Notes: a model not told the origin generated them from the sequence alone. A DNA stretch of 42,566 nucleotides from Desulfobacterium sp. (GCA_016342325.1 JAEINR010000055.1:1-42566); one strand, 5' to 3'; shown: positions 9,498 to 18,666, counted from the stretch's first letter. A program made the numbers and translations.

Positions 9498-11042
9498 ATG
9501 GCATCTGAAGTGAACATGAACAAGAGGTCCAAACTGCAAACAACAGGTCTCGTGCTGGGCCCTGTGCTCTTTGCCCTGGTGTGGATGATGAACCTTGACC
9601 CGGAACATCCCGAGGTTACGCGCATGGCGGCAGTGGCCGTTCTCATGGCCGTGATGTGGGTGACCGAAGCCATCCCCCTTGCGGCCACGTCACTGTTTCC
9701 CATCATCCTGTACCCCCTGCTGGGCATCATGAAGGGCAAAACCGCGGCCGGGGTCTATTTCAACAGCACCATATTTCTGTTCATGGGCGGATTCCTCATC
9801 GCCCTGGCCATGGAGAAATGGAACCTTCACAAACGCATTGCCCTGTTCACCGTGAAAACCATCGGCGGCGGCCCGTCCCGCATCATATTCGGGTTCATGC
9901 TGGCATCAGCCTTTCTTTCCATGTGGATCTCCAACACCGCCACCGCCGTGATGATGCTCCCCATCGGCCTGTCCATCATTCTCAAGATGGAGGAACAATT
10001 TGGTGAGGATACCACCAAAACCTTTGCCATCCCCCTGCTGCTGGGGATTGCCTATGCCGCGTCCATGGGCGGTGCCGCCACCCTGGTGGGCACCCCGCCC
10101 AACCTTGTGCTGAGCCGAACCTTTGAGCAGCTCTTCCCGGCCGCACCCCCTATCTCCTTCGGCACCTGGATGCTCATGGCCCTGCCCTTGACAATCGTCA
10201 TGATCGCCATCATCTGGTTCCTGCTGACCCAGGTATTTTACCGAACCCCGGCCCATGTAACAATCGACCCCACCGTGGTGGAAAAGGAATACAAGGCCCT
10301 TGGCCCCATCTCCCCTGAGGAGAAAAAAGTACTCATGGTGTTTGCCTTGACCGCCTTTTTATGGATCTTCAGGAAAAACCTGAACCTGGGATTTGCCGTT
10401 GTACCGGGCTGGGCATCAATGCTGCCGTTTCCCGGCCTGGTGGATGACGGTACCGTGGCCATTGCCATGTCCATGATCCTGTTTTTCCTGCCGGTCACCC
10501 GCAAAGAAAGCACCTCCGCCACGATCCTGGACAGCGAAGTGTTTACCAAACTGCCCTGGGGGATCATCCTTCTTTTCGGTGGCGGGTTTGCCCTGGCCAA
10601 GGGATTTCAGCTCTCCGGGCTGTCGGTGTTCATCGGTGGCAAGCTGCAGATACTGGAAGGGACGAGCCCGGTGGTCATGATCACAAGCATCTGCACCACC
10701 CTCACCTTTTTAACGGAGCTGACATCCAACACCGCCACCACCCAGATGATTCTTCCCATTCTTTCATCCATGGCCGTGGCCATGAAGATAAATCCCCTGA
10801 TGCTGCTGATTCCGGCGACACTCTCCGCCTCCTGCGCATTCATGATGCCCATTGCCACGCCGCCCAATGCCATTGTTTTCAGCAGCGGCAGGATCCGGAT
10901 GTTCGACATGGTCAAGGCGGGTATTTTGATCAATTTCATCGGTATCCTGGTGATCACAGGGGTTTTCTTTGCCATTGGCACCATGGTTTTCGCCATTGAA
11001 CCCAACATCATTCCCCAGTGGGCCATGGTGGCAACAAAATAA
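9498..11042 (+). CDS. DASS/SLC13-family sodium:carboxylate (or sulfate) symporter
   Basis: This inner-membrane transporter of the divalent anion:Na+ symporter family has about 514 residues and about 11 hydrophobic segments. The two family signature SNT motifs are present: WISNTATAVMMLPIG in the first half and ELTSNTATTQMILPI in the second. These form the sodium and carboxylate site. Segments such as TEAIPLAATSLFPIIL are also typical. The start is the ATG at 9498, preceded by GGAGG with 7 bases of spacing. The frame is open upstream to 9399, but that part overlaps the promoter. Substrate is probably a C4-dicarboxylate, citrate-like acid or sulfate; the sequence does not decide. It is expected to be induced through the divergent kinase/regulator pair and RpoN. 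Confidence 0.92.
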   Translation: MASEVNMNKRSKLQTTGLVLGPVLFALVWMMNLDPEHPEVTRMAAVAVLMAVMWVTEAIPLAATSLFPIILYPLLGIMKGKTAAGVYFNSTIFLFMGGFLIALAMEKWNLHKRIALFTVKTIGGGPSRIIFGFMLASAFLSMWISNTATAVMMLPIGLSIILKMEEQFGEDTTKTFAIPLLLGIAYAASMGGAATLVGTPPNLVLSRTFEQLFPAAPPISFGTWMLMALPLTIVMIAIIWFLLTQVFYRTPAHVTIDPTVVEKEYKALGPISPEEKKVLMVFALTAFLWIFRKNLNLGFAVVPGWASMLPFPGLVDDGTVAIAMSMILFFLPVTRKESTSATILDSEVFTKLPWGIILLFGGGFALAKGFQLSGLSVFIGGKLQILEGTSPVVMITSICTTLTFLTELTSNTATTQMILPILSSMAVAMKINPLMLLIPATLSASCAFMMPIATPPNAIVFSSGRIRMFDMVKAGILINFIGILVITGVFFAIGTMVFAIEPNIIPQWAMVATK

Positions 11043-11056
11043 CAAAAGAAACCAAC

Positions 11057-11086
11057 GGGAGATCCAACCCTTGGGAAGGATCTCCC
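11057..11086. terminator. hairpin between convergent genes
   Basis: GGGAGATCC (11057-11065) and GGATCTCCC (11078-11086) form a perfect 9-bp stem, 14 bases after the transporter stop and 6 bases before the end of the convergent radical SAM gene. There is no long T-tract on either side, so it may act as a bidirectional, partly Rho-assisted terminator. Confidence 0.65.
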
Positions 11087-11092
11087 GGCCAT

Positions 11093-12502
11093 TTAGAAAT
11101 ATTCCATGAGTCCCGGCCTGAACGCCTCATAGGCCGATACCTCCGCCATGGAACCAGGGTCACCCGGAATCCCCGGGTCATTGACAAACCGATCAAAAAA
11201 CGCCGGGATCATGCCCGAAGCAACAGGGATATCCCGCTCCGCGGCCCGCCGTTCGATCACCACCTTTTTTCCAGGGTTAAGTTCAACCTCCTTAAACGGA
11301 TGGCGATAGGAGAGGGTTGGCCGAAGGGCCGTGTTAAAGTAACTTACTGCTAGCCCCAGGCCGTTAAAATCCATGTGTTCCCACAGACTGCTGCCAAAGA
11401 GCAGGCGATCCCCCTTCCCCGGCACCTGCCACCGGCCGGGATCGCACCCGGCTGAAACCAGCCGGTCATTCATGGCGCCGATGGCTTCAGCCGGGCCCGT
11501 CAGGGCCATGGAACGAATATACCCGGTTTCCGTGACATCTTCGTACCCCTTTTTAACCATCAGGGCGTTTCGCCGGCGGGTCCCCGCCCCCTGGAACTGG
11601 TGGCGGTAGGTGAAGGAACAATAGTTGACCGCCAGGGGAATCTTCTCATCAAGGGTGTACTTCATCACCTCAAGGGCGGTCAACTCGGTTTCAAGCACCG
11701 TGACCCCGGGGCCATGGAGAAAGGTGTAGTTCCGAGCCATGAACTTCTCCCTGTTGAACGAGGTGCACCGGAGCTGGTGAAGATTCAGGTGATCCACCCC
11801 CATGTTGCCAAGCGCGTAAACCACCTGTTTCAGCCGTTCAAGGTCCTCGGGAACGGCCGGGATCTCCACCGTGACCCGGGGAATGGTGCCCACGGCCATC
11901 CGGACCTTGTCCAGGTTGTACCGATCCGCCCCGATGTCAAAGCGAATTTCATCCAGCCCCTCGTCCCCAAGGGCCTTGAGCTTATCCTCGGTAATCAGGA
12001 GGCCGTTGGTGTACATCCAGATATAAAAAGGCGTTGTCTGACGATGTCTCAAGGTCTTTAAAAACGTCAGCACCCGGTCAAAGGTCAGGGTGGGCTCCCC
12101 CCCGCTGAAGCTGACCCCACGGATATTAAAGGCATTGAGGTAATCCACATAATCGTCCGGATTATCAAAATCAAGGCTGCCCGTGCCGGGAACGGATTTA
12201 TCCTTTTGGGACGAAGGACAGTAGAAACAGTTTGCATTACACAGGTTGTTGACAAACAAACAGGACCAGAGGCCCTGGCCGCAAAGCTGACAGCCGGGAG
12301 AAAGATTCCCGGTAAACGGTTTCGTGTTGGCGAACCCCCATCCCTTGTCACTGCCCTGGGAGGAAAAAATAGACTCAAGGAGCCGATCCCGCCGAAGGGC
12401 GGCATCCATCGCCGCCGGGTCGGTGACCCAGGCCATGGCGTCATAGGCATCCCCACATTCCCGGCGATTCATTTCTGCGAAAACCAACGGATCAAACTTC
12501 AT
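11093..12502 (-). CDS. radical SAM protein of unknown function
   Basis: This is a radical S-adenosylmethionine enzyme. The iron-sulfur motif CxxxCxxC is C88-NAN-C92-FY-C95, and the SAM-binding SGGEP motif follows (GVSFSGGEPTLTF). Upstream lie three more cysteines (C71-QL-C74 and C81) that could hold a second cluster or stabilise the fold. I chose the ATG at 12502 because GGGAG lies just upstream; the frame is open to 12565. The 469-residue protein has no recognised C-terminal family motif, so the reaction is unknown. It is followed by the convergent DASS gene and preceded, 220 bases away on the same strand, by the MTHFR-like gene. Nothing in the gap looks like a promoter or terminator. Confidence 0.8.
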   Translation of the reverse strand: MKFDPLVFAEMNRRECGDAYDAMAWVTDPAAMDAALRRDRLLESIFSSQGSDKGWGFANTKPFTGNLSPGCQLCGQGLWSCLFVNNLCNANCFYCPSSQKDKSVPGTGSLDFDNPDDYVDYLNAFNIRGVSFSGGEPTLTFDRVLTFLKTLRHRQTTPFYIWMYTNGLLITEDKLKALGDEGLDEIRFDIGADRYNLDKVRMAVGTIPRVTVEIPAVPEDLERLKQVVYALGNMGVDHLNLHQLRCTSFNREKFMARNYTFLHGPGVTVLETELTALEVMKYTLDEKIPLAVNYCSFTYRHQFQGAGTRRRNALMVKKGYEDVTETGYIRSMALTGPAEAIGAMNDRLVSAGCDPGRWQVPGKGDRLLFGSSLWEHMDFNGLGLAVSYFNTALRPTLSYRHPFKEVELNPGKKVVIERRAAERDIPVASGMIPAFFDRFVNDPGIPGDPGSMAEVSAYEAFRPGLMEYF

Positions 12503-12722
12503 ACCACTCCCAATTGTAAGATTGTTAAACCAACCGATACGTATCTCAAAGAAGACGACCTGCAACCGCAGTCATGCGGCATGGACACAAGATCCCATCA
12601 GCTACCAGTTCCAGGGGTAAAACGCAATCTGATTCCATCGCAAAGGAAAATGCCTTCTGAAATATACTTGGGATTGGATATAAGAACAGGGGATGAACGG
12701 CCATTTGCACACCCCCGGGTCT

Positions 12723-13547
12723 CTACCCGATGATATCGTGGAGCACCTCATAATGATCAAACGGCGGCATGATACAGGCACCGGCAAAGGTCTCCCGGGC
12801 AAAGGTCAACATTTCCCGGGCATTGGCCGCCCCCTCTGCCACCGTGTCGGCCGCAGCCGCCATCTGTGAGCGGACCGTTTCCGGAACCGCAATGCCGGCC
12901 ACCCTGTCATGGAGGAACCGGGCGTGCTTGAGCGTTCTTAAGGGGAGGATTCCCAGGATAACCGGAACGCCCATATCCCGGGTGGCCCGGGCAATGCGCT
13001 CGGCCGATTCCCGGTCATAGACCGGCTGGGTAACCACAAACCCGGCACCAGCGTCGATCTTGCGTTTCAGTCGCTCAACCGCCACATCAAACCCGTCCAC
13101 CTCCGGGTGACTGTCAAACACAGCACCGGTATCCATGCCGGACTGCACACCCATGGAGATGATTTCAAACACGTTGAGATCCCCCACGGTGGAGGTCGTT
13201 TTTCTGTCCCCAAGGGCGACCATGTCACCCGTGGCAGCCATCACAGTGTCGATGCCCAAGGCCCTGGCCCCCCATAAAAGTCCCTGGAGACCCAGGCGGT
13301 TATGATCCCGGGTCGTGCAGTGGAGCACTGCGGGCTTCCCGGTCCGGGCCTGGATCAGGGAGCAGAGGGCCATGGCTGACATGCACGGCTTTGCCACAGG
13401 ATTGGTTGCAACGCTGAACCCATCAAACGCCAGCCCTTCCAGCGCCCCCAGCCGGGTTAGCAGGGGATCGGGATCAAACCCTGCCGGCGGAACCACCTCC
13501 ACGGTAGTTACAAACCTGTTGCTTGTTGTCATGAAACATTCTTTCAT
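12723..13547 (-). CDS. methylenetetrahydrofolate reductase-like protein
   Basis: This is a TIM-barrel flavoprotein of the MetF/MTHFR family that would interconvert 5,10-methylene-THF and 5-methyl-THF. The N-terminal TTVEVVPPAGF holds the equivalent of the catalytic Glu (E in VEVVPP). TTRDHNRLGLQGLLWGARALG and AATGDM are typical of the flavin/folate site, and GAGFVVTQPVYD matches the family TQ motif. At 274 residues it is a short, catalytic-domain-only form. The start at 13547 has GAGGAGG about 7 bases upstream. No MetV-like or methyltransferase gene is adjacent, so whether it serves methionine synthesis or C1 (Wood-Ljungdahl) flow is open. Confidence 0.85.
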   Translation of the reverse strand: MKECFMTTSNRFVTTVEVVPPAGFDPDPLLTRLGALEGLAFDGFSVATNPVAKPCMSAMALCSLIQARTGKPAVLHCTTRDHNRLGLQGLLWGARALGIDTVMAATGDMVALGDRKTTSTVGDLNVFEIISMGVQSGMDTGAVFDSHPEVDGFDVAVERLKRKIDAGAGFVVTQPVYDRESAERIARATRDMGVPVILGILPLRTLKHARFLHDRVAGIAVPETVRSQMAAAADTVAEGAANAREMLTFARETFAGACIMPPFDHYEVLHDIIG

Positions 13548-13598
13548 CCTGCATCCTCCTCACTTTGCCCTGGCCACCATGATTCACAGCCACGGACA

Positions 13599-13748
13599 GT
13601 TAACAACGCTTCAGTCCTTGTTTCCGACAAATACTTATGCTAACGATAAACATGTTAACAGAATTTTCCCCCATAGGTTCCCAAGGCCGATGAAACGACC
13701 GATTGCCAAGGGGCAAAAGGAATGAACAGCCAAGCAGAGGTGTTAACA
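13599..13748. repeat. three GTTAACA copies before the desaturase
   Basis: GTTAACA occurs at 13599-13605, 13654-13660 and 13742-13748, the last abutting the start codon of the desaturase gene. Each includes the palindrome GTTAAC. They could be operator copies, but the motif is short and chance is possible. No convincing -35/-10 pair is visible in this 200-base divergent region. Confidence 0.25.
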
Positions 13749-14779
13749 TGGTTGAGTATGACACAAACAAGACCGACAACACCGGAGAAAAAAAAACCCG
13801 TGGCCCGGTCTGGCCCGATTGGTATCCAACACTGGCAAGGTTCCGGTATTCGGACAGACGAAAAGCAAGCTGGCAGTTGATAAACACCTTACTCCCCTAC
13901 GCCGGCCTGTGGTACCTGATGATCCGGTCGATACAACTGGGCTATTCCTACCCCCTGACCCTGATTCTCTCCCTGCCTGCCGCCGGGTTGCTGGTCCGGA
14001 TCTTCATTCTGTTCCACGACTGTGTACATGGTTCGTTGTTCATGTCAAGGCGGGTGAACACATTCTTCGGCTATCTCCTGGGGGTATTGGTGTTCACCTC
14101 TTTTGAAGACTGGCGATTCACTCACCTTCGCCACCACACAACCTACGCGAATCTCGATGCCCGGGGATTCGGGGACATCTGGACCATGACCCGCTCGGAA
14201 TATGAGACCGCATCAAAAAAAGACCGATTGCTTTACAGAATATACCGCACCCCCCTGGTGCTGATCGGCCTGGGGGCCTTGTTCATTTTTCTGTTCAGCA
14301 ACCGGCTGCCGACCCTGAAAGTGAGGCGGAGGGAAAAAATGGGCGTGCTTTTCACCAACCTGCTCATCCTTGCCATGATTATGGGTGCGGTCCGGGTGAT
14401 GGGATGGCAAACCTACCTAATGATCCAATTGCCGGTGTTGTGGCTTGCAGGGGCAGGGGGAATATGGCTGTTTTACGTGCAGCATCAGTTTCCGGGGGGA
14501 TACTGGGCACGCAAGGAAGAGTGGGAGCCGTTACGCGCCGCCATGGAAGGCAGCTCATTTTATAAATTGCCGGCCCTGCTGGGTTGGTTATCAAGCAACA
14601 TCGGTTACCACCATATCCACCACCTGAACCCCAGAATTCCCAATTACAAGCTTAAGCAGTGCTACGATGCCATTCCGGCACTGCAAGCCAAACCACCCCT
14701 CTCCCCCATGAAAAGTCTTGGGTGTGTTCGACTGAAAATATGGGATGAGAATCGGCAAAAGATGATACCCTTCCCCTAA
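13748..14779 (+). CDS. membrane fatty acid desaturase
   Basis: This is an integral-membrane di-iron desaturase that would place a double bond into acyl chains using O2. The three histidine boxes are present: HDCVH (H90-H94), HLRHH (126-130) and HHIHH near the C-terminus (GYHHIHHLNPRIPNY). Hydrophobic segments lie at about 48-85, 105-118 and 165-225. The start at 13748 has GAGGTG 5 bases upstream; the upstream in-frame ATG at 13703 lacks a site. It has 343 residues. The enzyme class needs oxygen, which is unexpected in a presumed anaerobe. No electron-donor gene (ferredoxin or cytochrome b5) is adjacent. The 153-base gap to creD holds nothing I recognise. Confidence 0.88.
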   Translation: MVEYDTNKTDNTGEKKTRGPVWPDWYPTLARFRYSDRRKASWQLINTLLPYAGLWYLMIRSIQLGYSYPLTLILSLPAAGLLVRIFILFHDCVHGSLFMSRRVNTFFGYLLGVLVFTSFEDWRFTHLRHHTTYANLDARGFGDIWTMTRSEYETASKKDRLLYRIYRTPLVLIGLGALFIFLFSNRLPTLKVRRREKMGVLFTNLLILAMIMGAVRVMGWQTYLMIQLPVLWLAGAGGIWLFYVQHQFPGGYWARKEEWEPLRAAMEGSSFYKLPALLGWLSSNIGYHHIHHLNPRIPNYKLKQCYDAIPALQAKPPLSPMKSLGCVRLKIWDENRQKMIPFP

Positions 14780-14932
14780 CTTGGATGTGCCGGAACATCT
14801 TGCCATCCGGGGAGCGCCCCTGGTATAGATAGGTCAGCTGACCCGGACAAGCCGGAAGCAAAGGAACACGAAAGCCAGAGAAAAACACCGAGGAACACGA
14901 TCACAACATCAGCCGGGAGTAGAACACAACAA

Positions 14933-16267
14933 ATGACCACCCAAGAGACGATAAAGAAAACAGGCAGTTTTATTCGCAACTCCGCAACCATAAAAATTTT
15001 AGCCATGGGCGTGCTGGTCCTGGTGCTGATCATTCCAACCGCAATGATCTCTTCCCTGATGCGGGAAAGGGAGTCAAGGAAAGACTCGGTGGTTCAGGAG
15101 ATCAATCAGAAATGGGGAAACAGTCAAACCATTACAGGCCCTTTTCTGACCGTTCCATTCAAGTCGTTCTACAAAGACGAGAAAGACAAGGTAAAATTCA
15201 ATATTCGATATTTTCATGTTTTACCCAAACACATCGATATTACAGGCCAGATAGACCCGACAATCCGGTATCGAAGTCTTTATGAAGCGGTCCTGTACAA
15301 CACCCGGATCCATATGACCGGCAGCTTTACCCTGCCCTTGCTCAACCAGTACAACATCGATCCTGAAAATGTACTTTGGGAAAAAGCCGTATTTTCCATT
15401 GGGATCACAGACATGCGGGGCATCCGGGACAATATCCCCATCAAATTCAACGAAAACGCGTATACGGCAGGCCCGGGCTTGAAAACAACGGACATAGCGT
15501 CATCCGGGGTGCAGAGTGTCGTCCCCCTCTCCCCGACTCAAAAAGACAGCACGTTTTCCCTGGCACTGAACCTGAACGGCAGTGAACAGATTCGCTTCAT
15601 CCCGGTGGGGGAAACAACCCGTGTCAATCTTGAATCCACCTGGCCATCACCCAGCTTCAACGGTGCCTTCCTCCCGGTCAAAAGGCAGGTGAGTGATAAC
15701 GGATTTTCAGCCGCCTGGAACATTCTACACCTGAACAGAAATTTTCCTCAATTCTGGGTGGGGAATCAATATATGGTGGAAGATTCTTCCTTTGGCCTGA
15801 GACTCCTGATCACAGCCGACATCTATCAAAAATCCATTCGGATATCGAAATATGCGTTGATGTTTATTGTTTTCACATTTTCCGCTTTTTTCTTTTCAGA
15901 GGTGATCAACAGAAAAAGAGTGCATCCGATTCAGTATCTCTTAATCGGGCTTGCCATTATTTTATTTTACGTGTTACTCCTCTCCCTGTCCGAACATTTA
16001 AATTTCAATGTTGCCTATATTTTGTCGGCACTGGCCATCACCACCATCATCACCGGTTACGCCAAGGGGATTTTAAAAAGCACTTATTTTGCATTAACGG
16101 TGTTCGGCATATTGGTCATCCTGTACGCCTACCTGTATATTGTCCTTCAACTTGAAGATTACGCCCTGATCATGGGGAGTATTGGATTATTCATTGTATT
16201 GACCACGGTCATGTATATAACACGGAAAGTAGACTGGTATTCCCTGGACAAAGATCAAAACCAATAA
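14933..16267 (+). CDS. creD: CreD-family inner-membrane protein
   Basis: This is a CreD homologue, an inner-membrane protein linked in enterobacteria to the CreBC response and colicin/beta-lactam tolerance; its biochemical role is not established. The layout is typical: one N-terminal membrane segment (about 20-40, ILAMGVLVLVLIIPTAMI), a large extracytoplasmic domain (about 45-295), then six or so C-terminal membrane segments (about 300-430). At 444 residues it has normal length. No creB/creC genes are nearby. It heads a close run with the arsenite exporter (24-base gap) and the globin-diguanylate cyclase (13-base gap), so it is likely co-transcribed with them. The ribosome-binding site is weak. 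Confidence 0.85.
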   Translation: MTTQETIKKTGSFIRNSATIKILAMGVLVLVLIIPTAMISSLMRERESRKDSVVQEINQKWGNSQTITGPFLTVPFKSFYKDEKDKVKFNIRYFHVLPKHIDITGQIDPTIRYRSLYEAVLYNTRIHMTGSFTLPLLNQYNIDPENVLWEKAVFSIGITDMRGIRDNIPIKFNENAYTAGPGLKTTDIASSGVQSVVPLSPTQKDSTFSLALNLNGSEQIRFIPVGETTRVNLESTWPSPSFNGAFLPVKRQVSDNGFSAAWNILHLNRNFPQFWVGNQYMVEDSSFGLRLLITADIYQKSIRISKYALMFIVFTFSAFFFSEVINRKRVHPIQYLLIGLAIILFYVLLLSLSEHLNFNVAYILSALAITTIITGYAKGILKSTYFALTVFGILVILYAYLYIVLQLEDYALIMGSIGLFIVLTTVMYITRKVDWYSLDKDQNQ

Positions 16268-16291
16268 TGATTCAATGGGGGAGGAAAACAG

Positions 16292-17476
16292 ATGGCAGGC
16301 AAAACCGATCCGTCCAAAGAGCGGCAAATCACCAACATCTTTGAGAAATATCTAACCGTATGGGTGGGGTTATGCATCATCGGCGGTATTCTCCTGGGTA
16401 AAATAGCGCCAAATCTTGCCAAAACCCTGGACACCCTGTCCATCTCGGTCAACGGTGCGCCCGTGGTTTCCATCCCCATCGCCGTTTGCCTGTTTTTCAT
16501 GATGTACCCGATCATGGTGAAAATCGATTTCACCCAGGCCATCAAGGCCGGTAAAAGCGGCAAGCCTGTCTTTTTGACCCTTTTCATCAACTGGGCGATC
16601 AAGCCGTTTACCATGTACGGCATTTCACTGCTGTTCCTGGGCGTCCTTTTCAACAAGCTGATTGGCCCGGAGGCCACGGATCTGGTAAAGATGCCCTTTG
16701 GATTGGACCTGCCGGTGGGTAGTGTGCACGGCGCCGGGACCGTGGTGTTGTCAGAAGGGATTAAGCTGCTTGAGATCCCCCTGTGGCGCAGTTACCTGGC
16801 GGGCTGTATTCTTTTGGGAATCGCACCCTGCACGGCCATGGTCCTGGTGTGGGGATATCTGTCCCGGGGAAACGACGGCCTGACCCTGGCCATGGTGGCC
16901 ATCAACTCGTTGACCATGCTGTTGCTCTACGGCATCCTGGGCGGTTTCCTTCTCGGGGTCGGCCGGCTGCCCGTACCCTGGCAGGCCCTGCTGCTCTCTG
17001 TCTCCATCTATGTTGTTTTACCCCTTGGGGCCGGATTTATCTCCCGGAAATGGATCATTGCATCAAAGGGGGAAAAATGGTTTAAGGAAAAATTTCTCCA
17101 TGTGCTTACCCCGGTGACCATCATTGCCCTCCTGACCACCCTTGTGCTCCTGTTCAGTTTCAAGGGCGAAGTGATCCTGAACAACCCGTTGACCATTGTC
17201 TGGATCGCCATTCCCCTGTTTCTGCAAACCGTTTTTATTTTTGGGCTGGGGTATGGTGGGGCCAAGCTCATGAACCTCTCCTATGAAGACGCAGCCCCGG
17301 CCGCCATGATCGGGGCCTCCAACCATTTTGAGGTGGCCATCGCCACCTCTACCATGCTGTTTGGACTCTCGTCGGGTGCCGCCCTTGCCACGGTTGTGGG
17401 GGTGCTCATTGAAGTGCCGGTGATGTTGATGCTGGTCAAGTTTTGCCTTGGCACACAGGGCTTTTTTAAAAAATAG
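16292..17476 (+). CDS. Acr3-type arsenite efflux transporter
   Basis: This is an Acr3 (BART superfamily) exporter of arsenite. It has ten hydrophobic segments and the conserved Cys in [12 protein letters not shown] (C180), essential in characterised Acr3 proteins. [23 protein letters not shown] and [19 protein letters not shown] are further family motifs. It has 394 residues. There is an extra stretch of roughly 30-35 residues between two membrane segments just before the Cys-containing helix (about 131-165, with a [10 protein letters not shown] sequence) compared with the short loop I expect. No arsR or arsC gene is adjacent. It lies in tandem between creD and a GGDEF gene. Confidence 0.85.
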   Translation: MAGKTDPSKERQITNIFEKYLTVWVGLCIIGGILLGKIAPNLAKTLDTLSISVNGAPVVSIPIAVCLFFMMYPIMVKIDFTQAIKAGKSGKPVFLTLFINWAIKPFTMYGISLLFLGVLFNKLIGPEATDLVKMPFGLDLPVGSVHGAGTVVLSEGIKLLEIPLWRSYLAGCILLGIAPCTAMVLVWGYLSRGNDGLTLAMVAINSLTMLLLYGILGGFLLGVGRLPVPWQALLLSVSIYVVLPLGAGFISRKWIIASKGEKWFKEKFLHVLTPVTIIALLTTLVLLFSFKGEVILNNPLTIVWIAIPLFLQTVFIFGLGYGGAKLMNLSYEDAAPAAMIGASNHFEVAIATSTMLFGLSSGAALATVVGVLIEVPVMLMLVKFCLGTQGFFKK

Positions 17477-17489
17477 GGAGAACGGTTGA

Positions 17490-18581
17490 ATGAAAACCAC
17501 GGATCAGACCTTGCTGGAGCAACTAAAAATTACCCCCCGGGAAATCCGGCGGCGAAAAGAATACCTGGACTTCACCCAACAGGATGTCAAACAGCTTGAA
17601 TCCATTCGGGAGTTAATCGTTGATGAAATTGATGACATTGTAGAGCTGTTTTATAAAAAGATCCTCCCCTTTGATGAAATGGACCGGGTGATCGGCGATG
17701 CCGAAACCCTTACCCGGCTGAAAAATTATCAGCGCCAGTACATCCTCAGCCTTTTTGGCGGACAGTATGATGAAGAGTATGTCCATTCCAGATTACGGGT
17801 GGGGGTGGTCCATAAGCGAATCGGCCTGGACCCCAAATATTATATATCGGCGGTCCACAACCTGAAGAGCATCCTGCGGGAACTCATTTCAAAACAGAGC
17901 AACCGTGATTGCGCATCCTGTACAAAAAAGCAGTCGGCCATTGAAAAAATTTTAATGTTTGACCTCTCCTTAACGGTTGACACCTACATCAGCAGCCTGA
18001 TCGCCGAGACCCGGCGCAGCCGGGATGAACTGGAGAACTACGCCGAATCCCTTGAAGAAACCGTGGCCCAAAGGACCCAATCCCTCAAAGAACTGGCCCG
18101 CCATGACGGCTTGACCGGTTTGATCAACCAGCATACCTTTTATGAAGAACTGAAACGAGAGTTGTCCCGGGCCAGCAGATTAAACCGTTCCACCGTGCTC
18201 ATTTACTTTGACCTGGACGGGTTTAAGAACCTGAATGATACCCAAGGACACAAGGCAGGAGATGCAGTGCTTGTGGCCGTGGCAGCCGCCATGGAAAAAG
18301 TGACCCGGGAGAATGAAGTGGCCGCCCGGTACGGGGGGGATGAATTCTGCATTATTTTATCGGCCCGGAGCCTGAATGACGGAAAGATTGTATCTGAACG
18401 ATTGTGTGATGAAATTAAAAAATCCATCCCGGAAACGTCGGTCACCTGTAGCATCGGGATTGCCATCTCAACCCCTGAGAAAAGCCTGGATGCCAACGCC
18501 CTGGTCAAAACCGCAGACAAGGCCATGTATGCGGCCAAAAAAGAAGCCGGGTTCAGCATCCGCATCGCCGACCAGGCGTAA
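17490..18581 (+). CDS. globin-coupled diguanylate cyclase
   Basis: This cytoplasmic haem-sensor enzyme makes cyclic di-GMP. An N-terminal protoglobin domain (about 10-165) carries the probable proximal haem ligand H108 in RVGVVHKRIGLDPKYY. A linker and coiled coil (about 170-205) follow, then a GGDEF domain with an intact active site YGGDEF (282-286). The inhibitory I-site position, five residues before GGDEF, reads RENE rather than RxxD, so product inhibition may be weakened. A CASC pair (C141, C144) sits between the globin helices and could be redox-active or bind metal. The start has GGGAG 8 bases upstream. By analogy with DosC/HemDGC-type proteins it should respond to O2, NO or CO. Confidence 0.9.
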   Translation: MKTTDQTLLEQLKITPREIRRRKEYLDFTQQDVKQLESIRELIVDEIDDIVELFYKKILPFDEMDRVIGDAETLTRLKNYQRQYILSLFGGQYDEEYVHSRLRVGVVHKRIGLDPKYYISAVHNLKSILRELISKQSNRDCASCTKKQSAIEKILMFDLSLTVDTYISSLIAETRRSRDELENYAESLEETVAQRTQSLKELARHDGLTGLINQHTFYEELKRELSRASRLNRSTVLIYFDLDGFKNLNDTQGHKAGDAVLVAVAAAMEKVTRENEVAARYGGDEFCIILSARSLNDGKIVSERLCDEIKKSIPETSVTCSIGIAISTPEKSLDANALVKTADKAMYAAKKEAGFSIRIADQA

Positions 18582-18617
18582 GATCCTTGCCCCGGTGCCG
18601 GTTCTCTGGGGGAGCAG

Positions 18618-18638
18618 CCGGAGGGGGTCTCCCCCCGG
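18618..18638. terminator. GC-rich hairpin between convergent genes
   Basis: A GGGGG run (18623-18627) and a CCCCCC run (18631-18636), with flanking CCGG/CCGG, can form a very GC-rich short hairpin in the 85-base gap between the convergent cyclase and aroB genes. No clear T-tract follows on the plus strand. Termination is a guess from location. Confidence 0.35.
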
Positions 18639-18666
18639 CCCCCATCAGCGCGTCAGGGAAAATTGA

